This document shows, piece by piece, positions 33,602 to 42,657 of a stretch of DNA of 64,000 bases. Source of the DNA: Streptomyces zhaozhouensis (GTDB lineage: Bacteria; Actinomycetota; Actinomycetes; Streptomycetales; Streptomycetaceae); contig NZ_OCNE01000002.1 in the NCBI RefSeq assembly GCF_900230195.1, positions 62,001-126,000 of the forward strand. The letters run 5' to 3'. Within the stretch, counting starts at the first letter, position 1, and the number at the start of each line of letters is the position of its first letter. The position numbers were made by a program, and so were the translations under genes. The notes under the pieces are model-generated. The model was not told the DNA's origin. It did no database searches and was given only the letters and a program-made list of their open reading frames with translations.

Positions 33602-34732
33602 TCAACCCCCGGCGGAGACGTGCTTCGGCTCGACCCCCTCGGCGGCCTCCCGCTGGTTGGCCCGGACCGAGGAGTAGAACGCCCAGCCGATCAGCCCGAC
33701 GCCGACCAGCCCTGTGACCACCTCGGGCAGGTGCCAGCGGATGCTGATCAGCAGCATCACGGCCAGCGCGCCGATCGCGTAGTGCGCGCCGTGCTCCAGG
33801 TACCGGTAGTCGTCCAGGGTGCCCTGGCGGACCAGGTAGATGGTGAGCGAACGGACGTACATCGCCCCTATGCCGAGGCCGAGCGCCATCCAGAAGATGT
33901 GGTTGGTGATGGCGAACGCGCCGATCACGCCGTCGAAGGAGAACGACGCGTCCAGGACCTCCAGGTACAGGAAGAGGAAGAACGCGGCCTTGCCGGACGC
34001 GCCGACCACCGTCGTCTTCTTGCCGGCGCGGCGGGCGGCCTCCTCTTCCTCCTCCAGCTTCTCCTGGTCGTCCTCCAGGCGGTTCTCGAAGTAGCCGGAG
34101 AGGCCGCCGACGAGCAGATAGGTGAGCAGACCCGCGAGGCCGGAGAGCAGCACCGTCTCGGTCTTGTCCGCGTGGTGCCCGCCGTGCTGGTAGGCCTGGC
34201 TGGCGACGGTGGTGGCGGTGAGCAGCAGGGCGGCCAGCGCGACGCCGACCGAGAAGCCGTCGATCCGGCTCAGCCGGGAGAGCGGGCGCTCCAGCCAGCG
34301 CGCCCACATGACCTCGCGCTCCTCGAAGAGGAAGTTCAGGGCGATCATCAGCAGGAACATCCCGCCGAAGGCCGCGATCGACGGGTGCGCGTCGGTGACC
34401 ATCTGCGAGTACTGGTCGGGGTCGTCGAGCGCCAGCTCGACCGCCTCGACCGGCCCGACGCCCGCCGTGACGGCGACGATCAGCACCGGGAAGACCAGCC
34501 GCATACCGAAGACGGCGATCAGGATGCCGATGGTGAGGAAGATCTTCTGCCAGAACTCGTTCATCCGCTTCAGGACACCCGCGTTGACCACCGCGTTGTC
34601 GAAGGAGAGCGAGATCTCCAGGATGGAGAGGATCGCCACGACGGCGAAGCCCTCCCAGCCCCAGAAGTAGAGGGCGACGACGAGGCCGGCGACCGTCACG
34701 CCGAAGGACCAGCCAAAGGTCTTGAGAATCAC
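33602..34732 (-). CDS. DUF475 / TerC-like integral membrane protein
   Basis: The 376-residue protein has about nine helices and two TerC-type acidic motifs inside membrane segments: ILEISLSFDNAVVNAGVLKRM near residue 43 and EVLDASFSFDGVIGAFAITNHIFW near residue 265. A cytoplasmic Glu-rich loop (DDQEKLEEEEEAARRAG) lies between. The TerC superfamily moves or senses divalent cations (Mn2+ in characterised members) and docks Ter proteins at the membrane. The GTG start gives MILKTFGWSF. It belongs functionally to the adjacent Ter genes, though it is a separate transcription unit. Confidence 0.88.
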   Translation of the reverse strand: MILKTFGWSFGVTVAGLVVALYFWGWEGFAVVAILSILEISLSFDNAVVNAGVLKRMNEFWQKIFLTIGILIAVFGMRLVFPVLIVAVTAGVGPVEAVELALDDPDQYSQMVTDAHPSIAAFGGMFLLMIALNFLFEEREVMWARWLERPLSRLSRIDGFSVGVALAALLLTATTVASQAYQHGGHHADKTETVLLSGLAGLLTYLLVGGLSGYFENRLEDDQEKLEEEEEAARRAGKKTTVVGASGKAAFFLFLYLEVLDASFSFDGVIGAFAITNHIFWMALGLGIGAMYVRSLTIYLVRQGTLDDYRYLEHGAHYAIGALAVMLLISIRWHLPEVVTGLVGVGLIGWAFYSSVRANQREAAEGVEPKHVSAGG

Positions 34733-34842
34733 GAGTAGTCCAGTCTTCCGCGCGAGGTCGCGGTGGTTATGCCGGTGGACAGGAGTGGAAAGGGCCCCGT
34801 GGCCCGGGGCCTTCCCGCCCGGCCCGTGGTGGGCGGAGCGCC

Positions 34843-34866
34843 GAGGCGGCGCCGGAACGCCGCCTC
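34843..34866. terminator. Hairpin downstream of peroxiredoxin gene
   Basis: GAGGCGGCG (34843-34851) and CGCCGCCTC (34858-34866) form a 9-bp perfect stem with loop CCGGAA. A second imperfect hairpin (AAGGGCCCCG...CGGGGCCTT, 34790-34813) follows. They end the leftward ahpE transcript. Confidence 0.7.
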
Positions 34867-34896
34867 AGAGATCCGACCCGCCACCGCCGAGCCCGG

Positions 34897-35355
34897 TCAG
34901 AGCGCCTTGAGCGCGGTGACGTAGTCGTTGAGGTCCCGGGCGTTGGGCAGGTCGTTGACCACGCTCCAGCGGACCGTTCCCGTGGTGTCGATCACGAAGG
35001 TGCCGCGCACCGCGCAGCCCTTGTCCTCGGCGAAGACGCCGTAGGCCCGCGAGACCTCGCCGTGCGGCCAGAAGTCCGAGAGCAGCGGGTACTCCAGCCC
35101 CTCCTGCTCGGAGAAGACGCGCAGCGAGGGCGCGGGGTCGTTGGAGACCGCCAGCAGCTGGACGTCGTCGTTGACGAAGGAGGGCAGGCGGTCCCGCAGC
35201 TCGCACAGCTCACCCGTGCAGACGCCGGTGAAGGCGAAGGGGTAGAAGAGCAGCACCACGTTCTTCTGACCGTGGAAGTCCGACAGGGAGACCGACTGGC
35301 CGTGCTGGTCTCTGAGGGTGAAGTCGGGTGCCTTGGTACCGGGCTCGATCGCCAT
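34897..35355 (-). CDS. ahpE: Peroxiredoxin, AhpE type
   Basis: The 152-residue thioredoxin-fold enzyme has FYPFAFTGVCTGELCELRD, giving the P-x-x-x-T-x-x-C active site (peroxidatic Cys near residue 45) and a second nearby Cys. Further on it has LLAVSNDPAPSLRVFSEQEGLEYPLLSDFWPHGEVSRAYGVF and RGTFVIDTTGTVRW with the conserved Arg. It reduces hydrogen peroxide and organic peroxides in the cytosol. The ATG at 35353-35355 gives the standard start MAIEPGTKAPDF. Confidence 0.9.
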   Translation of the reverse strand: MAIEPGTKAPDFTLRDQHGQSVSLSDFHGQKNVVLLFYPFAFTGVCTGELCELRDRLPSFVNDDVQLLAVSNDPAPSLRVFSEQEGLEYPLLSDFWPHGEVSRAYGVFAEDKGCAVRGTFVIDTTGTVRWSVVNDLPNARDLNDYVTALKAL

Positions 35356-35508
35356 GCGCGCGTAATCCGTTTCCCTGGGGACGGCAAAGTGACGTAGCAC
35401 AGCCTACGTCTCGCCCCCGCACGCACTGAGGCGCCCCCGGGGCCGCCCCGGACCCCGACGGGTCCCGGCGTCGCTCCCGGAGGCGCCTGGGTCACTTTCC
35501 GTTACCGC

Positions 35509-35943
35509 TCACTTCTTGCCGGCGGTCTTGGGGGTCACCAGCCGGCTCCCCGACCAGTCCTTGCCGGCGTTCACGGTGCTCGTCTGCGACAGCCCGGCCG
35601 TCTGCGCGGCCTCGCCGATGTCACTGGGCTCGACATAGCCGTCACGCCCCGTCTTGGGCGTCAGCAGCCACACCGGCGCCCCCGGGTCGATCAACGTGGT
35701 GGCGTCCACCAGCGCGTCGGTCAGGTCGCCGTCATCGTCGCGGAACCACAGCACCACCGCGTCGGCCACGTCGTCATAGCTCTCGTCAACGAGATCCTCG
35801 CCGGTGATGGCCTCGATCCCGTCGCGCAGCTCCTGCTCGGCGTCGTCGTCGTAGCCGAGTTCCTGGACCACCTGCCCGGGCTGAAAACCCAGCCTGGCGG
35901 CCGGGTTGGTCCGCTCATCCGCGTGGTCCGCGGTCGCGCTCAC
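35509..35943 (-). CDS. DUF3052 family protein
   Basis: The 144-residue acidic protein starts at a GTG 6 nt after AGGAG. It has AARLGFQPGQVVQELGYDDDAEQELRDGIEAITGEDLVDE, then VVLWFRDDDGDLTDALVDA and PVWLLTPKTGRDGYVEPSDIGEAAQTAGL, the fixed blocks of DUF3052. The fold and role are not established. Its placement just upstream of aceE, divergent, is a conserved actinobacterial arrangement. Confidence 0.9.
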   Translation of the reverse strand: MSATADHADERTNPAARLGFQPGQVVQELGYDDDAEQELRDGIEAITGEDLVDESYDDVADAVVLWFRDDDGDLTDALVDATTLIDPGAPVWLLTPKTGRDGYVEPSDIGEAAQTAGLSQTSTVNAGKDWSGSRLVTPKTAGKK

Positions 35944-36332
35944 TGATAGCTCCTGTCCTGTCTCGGGTAAAGAACAAAGGGTGCCACGCGTGCGCGCGGC
36001 TTGGGGCGTAGTCCACACGGGCCGGGCGGATCGCGCAAGTACCCGACCCCTGAGCCCGCCCAAACGTTGACGTCTTGGCCCATGACGTGGGGCGACACGT
36101 GGAGCGTCGCACACCGGGCCCGGGGAACGGGTGTTCGTGGTCGGCGAGGGGGTGGGGCGTACGCTTGACGGTCGGCCCTCGGTGAGGGACGCCGCCGGTC
36201 AGCCGGTGAGACAGCCGCCCTGGCCCGTGAGGTGAGGGTTACCACCCGGTAGAGATGACGTTTCGCCGCCAGCGGTACACGATGGAGGCGGCGCGACACA
36301 GCAGAGCAGACAACTCACAGTGAAGGAACAGC
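35944..36332. promoter_or_regulatory. Divergent promoter region of DUF3052 and aceE
   Basis: These 389 bp hold no credible gene. On the aceE side a TTGACG hexamer occurs at about 36166 and a TAGAGAT-like box near 36250. The aceE ribosome binding site is GAAGGAACA, 7-15 nt before the GTG. I cannot assign promoters with certainty. Confidence 0.4.
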
Positions 36333-39065
36333 GTGGCTTCCGGATCAGATCGCAACCCGATCATCATTGGCGGCCTTCCCAGCCAGGTCCCGGACTTCGA
36401 CCCTGAGGAGACTCAGGAGTGGCTTGACTCGCTCGATGCCGCGGTCGACGAACGAGGCCGGGAACGGGCCCGCTATCTCATGCTCCGGCTGATCGAGCGC
36501 GCCCGTGAGAAGCGGGTGGCCGTGCCAGAGATGCGCAGCACGGACTACGTCAACACCATCGCGACGAAGGACGAGCCCTACTTCCCCGGCGACGAGGAGG
36601 TGGAGCGGAAGGTCCTGAACGCCACCCGGTGGAACGCGGCGGTGATGGTCTCCCGCGCCCAGCGCCCCGGCATCGGCGTGGGCGGGCACATCGCCACCTT
36701 CGGCTCCTCGGCCTCCCTCTACGACGTCGGCTTCAACCACTTCTTCCGTGGCAAGGACGGCGGCGACGGCGGCGACCAGGTGTACTTCCAGGGGCACGCC
36801 TCGCCCGGCATCTACGCCAGGGCGTACCTGCTGGACCGGCTCACCGAGCAGCACCTGGACGCCTTCCGGCAGGAGAAGTCCAAGGCCCCCTACGGGCTCT
36901 CCAGCTACCCGCACCCGCGGATGATGCCGGACTTCTGGGAGTTCCCCACGGTCTCCATGGGGCTCGGCCCGATCAGCGCCATCTACCAGGCGCGGATGAA
37001 CCGCTACCTCCAGGCCCGTGGCATCGCCGACACCTCGAACTCGCGGGTCTACGCGTTCCTCGGCGACGGCGAGATGGACGAGCCCGAGTCGCTCGGCCAG
37101 CTGGCGCTGGCGGCGCGCGAGGGCCTTGACAACCTGACGTTCGTCGTCAACTGCAACCTCCAGCGGCTCGACGGCCCGGTGCGCGGCAACGGCAAGATCA
37201 TGCAGGAGCTGGAGTCCCAGTTCCGGGGCGCCGGCTGGAACGTGATCAAGCTGGTGTGGGACCGCAGCTGGGACCCGCTGCTGGCCCAGGACCGGGACGG
37301 CGTCCTGGTCAACAAGCTGAACACGACGCCCGACGGTCAGTTCCAGACGTACGCCACCGAGACCGGCGCCTACATCCGCGACCACTTCTTCGGCGGCGAC
37401 CAGCGGCTGCGCGACATGGTCTCGGGCATGACCGACGACCAGATCCTGCACCTGGGGCGCGGCGGCCACGACCACCGCAAGATCTACGCGGCGTACCAGG
37501 CGGCCAAGGAGCACAAGGGCCAGCCCACGGTGATCCTGGCGCAGACGATCAAGGGCTGGATGCTGGGGCCGAGCTTCGAGGGCCGCAACGCCACCCACCA
37601 GATGAAGAAGCTGACGGTCGAGGACCTCAAGCGCTTCCGCGACCGGCTGCACCTGCCGATCCCCGACAAGGACCTGGAGTCCGGCCTGCCGCCGTACTAC
37701 CACCCCGGCCGGGACTCGGACGAGATCCAGTACATGCACGACAGGCGCCGCGAGCTGGGCGGCTACGTGCCGACCCGGGTGGTGCGCGCGAAGCCGCTGC
37801 CGCAGCCGGGCGACAAGGCGTACGCCGCCGTCCGCAAGGGCTCGGGGCAGCAGCAGGTGGCCACCACGATGGCCTTCGTGCGGCTGCTGAAGGACCTGAT
37901 GCGGGAGAAGGAGATCGGCAAGCGCTTCGTGCCGATCGCGCCGGACGAGTACCGCACCTTCGGCATGGACTCGCTCTTCCCCTCGGCGAAGATCTACAAC
38001 CCGCTGGGGCAGACCTACGAGTCCGTCGACCGCGACCTGCTGCTCTCCTACAAGGAGTCGCCGACCGGCCAGATGCTGCACGACGGGATCACCGAGGCCG
38101 GCTGCACGGCCTCCCTGATCGCCGCCGGCTCGTCCTACGCCACGCACGGCGAGCATCTGATCCCGATCTACGTCTTCTACTCGATGTTCGGGTTCCAGCG
38201 CACCGGTGACCAGTTCTGGCAGATGGGTGACCAGCTCGCGCGCGGCTTCGTACTGGGCGCGACCGCCGGCCGCACGACCCTGACCGGTGAGGGCACCCAG
38301 CACGCGGACGGCCACAGCCACCTGCTGGCGTCGACCAACCCGGCGTGCGTCGCCTACGACCCGGCCTACGGCTACGAGATCGCGCACATCGTGCGGGACG
38401 GCCTGCGGCGGATGTACGGCGAGAACGCCGAGGACGTCTTCTACTACATGACCGTCTACAACGAGCCCATCAACCAGCCGGCCGAGCCGGAGGGCGTGGA
38501 TGTGGAGGGCATCCTCAAGGGCCTGCACCGGGTCTCCGTCGGCGAGAACGGCAGCGTGCCGGCGCAGATCCTCGCCTCCGGCGTGGCCGTGCCGTGGGCG
38601 CTGGAGGCCCAGGGCATCCTCGCCGAGGAGTGGGGCGTCAAGGCCGACGTCTGGTCGGCCACCTCCTGGAACGAGCTGCGGCGCGACGCCGTGGACGTCG
38701 AGGAGCACAACCTGCTCCACCCGGAGGAGGAGCAGCGGGTGCCGTACGTCACCACGAAGCTCCAGGGCGCCGAGGGTCCGTTCCTGGCCGTGTCCGACTG
38801 GATGCGTTCGGTACCCGACCAGATCGCGCGGTGGGTGCCCGGCACGTACCAGTCGCTGGGCGGCGACGGCTTCGGCTTCGCCGACACCAGGGGCGCGGCC
38901 CGGCGGTTCTTCCACATCGACGCGCAGTCGATCGTGCTCGGGGTCCTCACCGAGCTGGCCAAGGCCGGGAAGATCGACCGTTCGGTGCTGAAGCAGGCCA
39001 TCGACCGGTACCAGCTGCTCGACGTCTCCGCGGCCGACCCGGGCGCGGCGGGCGGCGACGCGTGA
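36333..39065 (+). CDS. aceE: Pyruvate dehydrogenase E1 component, homodimeric type
   Basis: The 910-residue protein is full length for actinobacterial AceE. It begins [26 protein letters not shown]. It has the N-terminal [20 protein letters not shown] and [11 protein letters not shown] blocks, and the thiamine-diphosphate motif [18 protein letters not shown]...[17 protein letters not shown]. The mid region contains [23 protein letters not shown], and the C-terminal transketolase-like domain [22 protein letters not shown]. It decarboxylates pyruvate and passes the acetyl group to E2 lipoyl domains. It is monocistronic and ends at a 15-bp hairpin. Confidence 0.97.
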   Translation: MASGSDRNPIIIGGLPSQVPDFDPEETQEWLDSLDAAVDERGRERARYLMLRLIERAREKRVAVPEMRSTDYVNTIATKDEPYFPGDEEVERKVLNATRWNAAVMVSRAQRPGIGVGGHIATFGSSASLYDVGFNHFFRGKDGGDGGDQVYFQGHASPGIYARAYLLDRLTEQHLDAFRQEKSKAPYGLSSYPHPRMMPDFWEFPTVSMGLGPISAIYQARMNRYLQARGIADTSNSRVYAFLGDGEMDEPESLGQLALAAREGLDNLTFVVNCNLQRLDGPVRGNGKIMQELESQFRGAGWNVIKLVWDRSWDPLLAQDRDGVLVNKLNTTPDGQFQTYATETGAYIRDHFFGGDQRLRDMVSGMTDDQILHLGRGGHDHRKIYAAYQAAKEHKGQPTVILAQTIKGWMLGPSFEGRNATHQMKKLTVEDLKRFRDRLHLPIPDKDLESGLPPYYHPGRDSDEIQYMHDRRRELGGYVPTRVVRAKPLPQPGDKAYAAVRKGSGQQQVATTMAFVRLLKDLMREKEIGKRFVPIAPDEYRTFGMDSLFPSAKIYNPLGQTYESVDRDLLLSYKESPTGQMLHDGITEAGCTASLIAAGSSYATHGEHLIPIYVFYSMFGFQRTGDQFWQMGDQLARGFVLGATAGRTTLTGEGTQHADGHSHLLASTNPACVAYDPAYGYEIAHIVRDGLRRMYGENAEDVFYYMTVYNEPINQPAEPEGVDVEGILKGLHRVSVGENGSVPAQILASGVAVPWALEAQGILAEEWGVKADVWSATSWNELRRDAVDVEEHNLLHPEEEQRVPYVTTKLQGAEGPFLAVSDWMRSVPDQIARWVPGTYQSLGGDGFGFADTRGAARRFFHIDAQSIVLGVLTELAKAGKIDRSVLKQAIDRYQLLDVSAADPGAAGGDA

Positions 39066-39089
39066 CGCTGCGCTGGGCTTGAGCGGTGG

Positions 39090-39122
39090 GCTGGGGCCCG
39101 GGCGTTCCGCCCGGGCCCCAGC
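39090..39122. terminator. Perfect 15-bp terminator hairpin of aceE
   Basis: GCTGGGGCCCGGGCG and CGCCCGGGCCCCAGC pair exactly around loop TTC, followed by CCCTTTCC. It starts 25 bp after the aceE stop codon. Confidence 0.88.
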
Positions 39123-39170
39123 CCCTTTCCCGGCGGTGCGGGCGCGCGCACATGTCCCGCGCCGGGGTGC

Positions 39171-39755
39171 GGACGACCACCCACCCGGCCACGAAGCTCC
39201 GTAGTCGACCGCGCCCCGCCACCCAGCAATCGCGCAGTTCCCCGCGCCCCCAAACCGCCCACCGGCGCACAAGGGGCGCGGGGAACGGCGCGAGCAACCA
39301 CCCACCGGCCCGAGGACGACCACCCACCCGGGCCACGAAGCTCCGTAGTCGACCGCGCCCCGCCACACATGCACCGCGCAGTTCCCCGCGCCCCCAAACC
39401 GCCCACCGGCCGAAAAGGGGCGCGGGGAACGGCGCGAACAACCACCCACCGGGGCGCACACGACCACCCACCCGGCCACGAAGCTCCGTAGTCGACAGAC
39501 GCCCCGCCACACATGCACCGCGCAGTTCCCCGCGCCCCCAAACCGCCCACCGGCCGAAAAGGGGCGCGGGGAACGGCGCGAACAACCACCCACCGGGGCG
39601 CGGACGACCACCCACCCGGCCACGAAGCTCCGTAGTCGACCGCGCCCCGCCACACATGCACCGCGCAGTTCCCCGCGCCCCCAAACCGCCCACCGGCCCA
39701 AAAGGGGCGCGGGGAACGGCGCGAGCAACCACCCACCGGCCCGAGGACGACCCCC
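39171..39755. repeat. Four-copy 143-144-bp tandem repeat array
   Basis: Four units with period 144, 143 and 144 bp (landmark GAAGCTCCGTAGTCGA at 39193, 39337, 39480 and 39624). Each unit holds ACGACCACCCACC, CACGAAGCTCCGTAGTCGAC, CGCGCAGTTCCCCGCGCCCC, AAACCGCCCACCGG and GGGGCGCGGGGAACGGCGCG. The two G/C-rich words are inverted copies of each other, so each unit can fold. Units differ mainly in a few bases of the spacers. Large open frames across this block are artefacts. Confidence 0.9.
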
Positions 39756-39799
39756 ACCCCGACCGGCGAGGTCGCACGCGCGCCGTACGCTGGGGCGCG

Positions 39800-41065
39800 A
39801 TGTCGCATTCGCTCGCTTCGCCATACCTCGCCCCCGCCGTCGTCGCCGCGGGCGGTCCGCGCACCGCGCGCCCGCTGCGGCGGATCGTGCTGGTGCTCGC
39901 CGTGACGTTCGCCGTACTGGTCGCCGCCGGCTGGCTGGTGAACGCGCGGGCGGCCGAGCCGGGCCCGTTCGAACGCCAACTGGCGCAGTGGTCCCAGGTG
40001 TCCCTCGCCGGCCAGCGGCTGCCGGGGCCCGAGGCGTCGGCCGAGCGGGTCGCCGCCTTCTTCGCCGCGCTCGCCCCGGGCCGCGCCCGGGAGCTGGCCG
40101 AGCGCTACCCACTGGTGGTGGGCAACCTGCCGGGCGCGCCCGTTCCCCTGCGGTACGAGGCCAACCGGCTGGCCGTGGAGGACGCCGCGACCGCCGAGGC
40201 GCGCCGCGCCACCGACGACGGACTCTCCGACGACGGCCGGCGCGAGGCGCGGCGGCGGACGCACCGGCTGGAGTCGCTGCTGGAGGACGGGCGGCAGATC
40301 CTCGCCTTCGACCCGTCGGGGCGCGGCCGGGTCGCCGAGGTCCTGGGCGACCTGACCGAGGCGGAACGGGTCTCCCTCGTGGTACCGGGCGTCGACACCG
40401 AGCTGCTGACCTTCGAGCGCACCGAGGGCCGTTGGGCGGCACCCGCCGGGATGGCGCGGGCGCTGCACGACGAGGAGGAGGCGCGCGCCCCCGGCACACG
40501 CACCGCGACCATCGCGTGGGCCGGCTACGAGGCGCCGCGCGGACTGACCATGTCGGCCGCCACCTCCGGCAGCGCCGAGGAGGGCGCGCGGCGGCTGCTC
40601 GACACGGTGCGCGGGCTGCCGGGCGACGCGGAGGTGGCGCTCTTCTGCCACTCCTACGGCTCCGTGGTCTGCGGCCTGGCCGCGGACGAGCTGCCCCGCC
40701 GGGTCACCGACATCGCCGTCACCGGCAGCCCCGGGATGCACGCCGCACACGCCGCCGACCTGGGCACCTCCGCCCGGGTCTGGGCGATGCGCGCCGAGGA
40801 CGACTGGATCGAGGGGGTGCCCCACGTCTCCCTGGGCCCGCTCGGCCACGGCGACGACCCGGCCTCGCCCGACTTCGGCGCCCTCCCGCTGCCCAGCGAC
40901 GGGGGCGGCCACGACGGCTACTTCCTCCCCGGCTCGGCCAGCCTGCGCAACCTTGCCCTGGTCGGCAACGGCGAGCCCGCGCCCGGCGGTTGCGCTCCGC
41001 AGGCGGACGACTGCGGAGCGCGCGAAACGTGCCGCGGGACTACGGAAACCGGCCCGCGAGGGTGA
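39800..41065 (+). CDS. Membrane-anchored alpha/beta-hydrolase (DUF1023)
   Basis: The 421-residue protein has one N-terminal membrane helix (RRIVLVLAVTFAVLVAAGWLV). After a helical region comes the DUF1023 alpha/beta-hydrolase: SLVVPGVDTELLTF, ATIAWAGYEAPRGLTM, the nucleophile elbow EVALFCHSYGSVVCGLA (Ser in HSYGS), VTGSPGMHAAHAADL and a late His in GGGHDGYFLPGSASLRNLA. DUF1023 enzymes are mycelial-actinobacterial hydrolases of unknown substrate, probably acting outside the membrane. The ATG at 39800 sits 8 nt after TACGCT, suggesting a leaderless message; the frame continues upstream only through repeats. Confidence 0.85.
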   Translation: MSHSLASPYLAPAVVAAGGPRTARPLRRIVLVLAVTFAVLVAAGWLVNARAAEPGPFERQLAQWSQVSLAGQRLPGPEASAERVAAFFAALAPGRARELAERYPLVVGNLPGAPVPLRYEANRLAVEDAATAEARRATDDGLSDDGRREARRRTHRLESLLEDGRQILAFDPSGRGRVAEVLGDLTEAERVSLVVPGVDTELLTFERTEGRWAAPAGMARALHDEEEARAPGTRTATIAWAGYEAPRGLTMSAATSGSAEEGARRLLDTVRGLPGDAEVALFCHSYGSVVCGLAADELPRRVTDIAVTGSPGMHAAHAADLGTSARVWAMRAEDDWIEGVPHVSLGPLGHGDDPASPDFGALPLPSDGGGHDGYFLPGSASLRNLALVGNGEPAPGGCAPQADDCGARETCRGTTETGPRG

Positions 41066-41125
41066 CGCGAACACACCCATCCGGGGGAAGCCCTTTCGCC
41101 GTCGGCGCCCCTTACGATGACCCGC

Positions 41126-42010
41126 ATGGGTGATGTGCTGGCCGGAATCCACTCCACTTGGGAGTTCGACACCGACTCCGTGCTCATCCGCTTCGAACGG
41201 GGGATACGCACGCCGAAGCTCTTCCAGGCGCTGGGCGAACGACGCATCCCGTACGAGGCGTTGAGCTCGGTCGAGCTGGCCCCCGGGTCCCGCAAGGGCA
41301 CGGTGGTGCTGCACGCGTTGCCGCGCCCCGGTGCCGACCCGCTGGTCGAGGCGGCGGCCGGGCAGCTGCGGCCCGCCGCTGACCCGTACCGGCTGGTGCT
41401 GCCGGCCGAACGGGAGTCGCTGGCGTCGTACTACGCGGGCGAGCTGCGCGCCGCGCTCGGGCCCGAGGCCGGCGAGGAGGCCGACCGGCACCTGGTGGCG
41501 GCGCCCTCGGCGCCGCTCCAGTTCAAGGCGTACGACGGCAAGGTCTCCTTCGACGGCAAGATCGTCGGCTTCCGCTGGTTCTGGACGGGCGCCTCGTCGG
41601 CCAAGTGGAAGGCGGGCGACCAGAGCTTCCCCGTCAGCGAGCTGGCGGGCGTCGAGTGGAGCTCTCCCGAGACCACGGGCGGCCATCTGCGGCTGCTGCG
41701 TCGCGGCGCCGACGGAGAGCCGGAGCGGGTGGACCGCGGCGAGGTCGACCAGGACCCGGCCTCGGTCGTCTTCGGCCCCGGCTACGGGCTGGTCCACGAG
41801 TCGCTGCCGCTGGCCGCGGCCGTGCTGGAGGCGGTCAGGGCCAGCGAACCGGACGACCGCGGGCCCGTCGACCGGGGCGCCGGCAAGCGCCGCGCGGCCC
41901 CCGGCGACATAGCCGACCGCATCCGCCACCTCGGCGAGCTGCGCGACTCGGGCCTGGTCACCGACGAGGAGTTCACGGCGAAGAAGCGGGAGCTGCTGGC
42001 CGAGCTGTGA
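41126..42010 (+). CDS. DUF4429-domain protein with C-terminal SHOCT motif
   Basis: The 294-residue protein has two DUF4429 (bPH-like) units: WEFDTDSVLIRFERGIRTPKLFQALGERRIPYEALSSVEL at residue about 12, and LQFKAYDGKVSFDGKIVGFRWFW near 130. It ends with a SHOCT module (DIADRIRHLGELRDSGLVTDEEFTAKKRELLAEL). bPH and SHOCT modules are found in actinobacterial proteins that bind membranes or oligomerise. A TACGAT box 7 nt before the ATG predicts a leaderless transcript; an ATG at 41117 is an alternative. Function unknown. Confidence 0.87.
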   Translation: MGDVLAGIHSTWEFDTDSVLIRFERGIRTPKLFQALGERRIPYEALSSVELAPGSRKGTVVLHALPRPGADPLVEAAAGQLRPAADPYRLVLPAERESLASYYAGELRAALGPEAGEEADRHLVAAPSAPLQFKAYDGKVSFDGKIVGFRWFWTGASSAKWKAGDQSFPVSELAGVEWSSPETTGGHLRLLRRGADGEPERVDRGEVDQDPASVVFGPGYGLVHESLPLAAAVLEAVRASEPDDRGPVDRGAGKRRAAPGDIADRIRHLGELRDSGLVTDEEFTAKKRELLAEL

Positions 42011-42030
42011 GGCCCCGCGCGGAAGGCCGG

Positions 42031-42540
42031 CTACGCGGGTAGTTCCTCCCCGCCGGCCGCCGGCGGCGTCTCCCCGTAGATCCCGATCTTGAAGTCCAGC
42101 ACCGAGAGCGTGCTCTGGAGCTCGGCCACCCGCCGCACCACGTCCTCGCGCGTCGCGACCAGCAGCGCCAGCCGCTCCGGGTAGGTGTGGTCCCCCTCCC
42201 GCACCAGGTCCGCGTAGCGCACCATGTCCGCGACGGCCATCCCCGTCAGCCGGAGCTTCCCCACGAACGCCAGCCACTCCAGGTCGTGGTTGCGGTAGCG
42301 ACGTTGCCCCGTGTGCGAACGGTCCACGTGCGGCATCAGCCCGATGCGCTCGTACCAGCGCAGCGTGTGCACGGACAGGCCGGTGTGGCGGGCGACCTCG
42401 CTGATCGTGTAGCGGTCCCGCCCGGTCGGCTGGGGGAACGGCCGGTCCACCGAGGCGCAGAGATCGACGGTCTCGGCTTCCCCATCGGCTCGGGCGTCCG
42501 CTCGGGTCTCGGCTTCCGGCTCTGCGTGGGTCACGGTCAT
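42031..42540 (-). CDS. MerR-family transcriptional regulator
   Basis: The 169-residue protein has an N-terminal acidic tail, then a MerR winged helix (DRYTISEVARHTGLSVHTLRWYERIGLMPHVDRSHTGQRRYRNHDLEWLAFVGKLRLTGM in pieces, residues about 43-105). A dimerisation coiled coil follows (REDVVRRVAELQSTLSVLDFKIGIYGE). No Cys pair for metal sensing is present, so it belongs to the multidrug/stress-type branch. Its own promoter carries the MerR-type operator with a 19-bp spacer, so it is autoregulated. No clear target other than itself is nearby; the divergent serine hydrolase is 118 bp away. Confidence 0.9.
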   Translation of the reverse strand: MTVTHAEPEAETRADARADGEAETVDLCASVDRPFPQPTGRDRYTISEVARHTGLSVHTLRWYERIGLMPHVDRSHTGQRRYRNHDLEWLAFVGKLRLTGMAVADMVRYADLVREGDHTYPERLALLVATREDVVRRVAELQSTLSVLDFKIGIYGETPPAAGGEELPA

Positions 42541-42546
42541 GCGTCC

Positions 42547-42577
42547 ACGCTAGAACGCTGGAGTGGACTCCAGGCAA
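42547..42577 (-). promoter_or_regulatory. MerR-type promoter/operator with 19-bp spacer
   Basis: On the minus strand -35 TTGCCT (42577-42572) and -10 TAGCGT (42552-42547) are exactly 19 bp apart. The dyad CTGGAGTCCACTCCAG (42573-42558) fills the spacer. This is the classic over-spaced promoter that MerR proteins untwist. The -10 is 6 nt before the ATG, so the transcript is probably leaderless. Confidence 0.88.
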
Positions 42578-42657
42578 GAGCGACGGTCGCGTGGGGCGCC
42601 TCAGCGGGAGGGGACCGGACGGCCGGGGGCGGTGGGGCGAACGTTACGCTCGGTCGT

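Noticed and set aside
39171..39755. Regular repeats suggesting a CRISPR array
   Set aside because: Units are 143 bp with nearly identical spacers and internal inverted repeats, and no cas genes are nearby; it is a tandem repeat, not repeat-spacer.
36345..40499. Very long minus-strand open frame opposite aceE and the 39-kb array
   Set aside because: It is antisense to the well-supported aceE gene and reads through repeats; its composition is that of a GC-rich shadow frame.
38456..42577. Another open frame of over 1300 codons on the minus strand
   Set aside because: It spans several real genes on both strands and the repeat array. Only its first part, in another frame, corresponds to the MerR gene.
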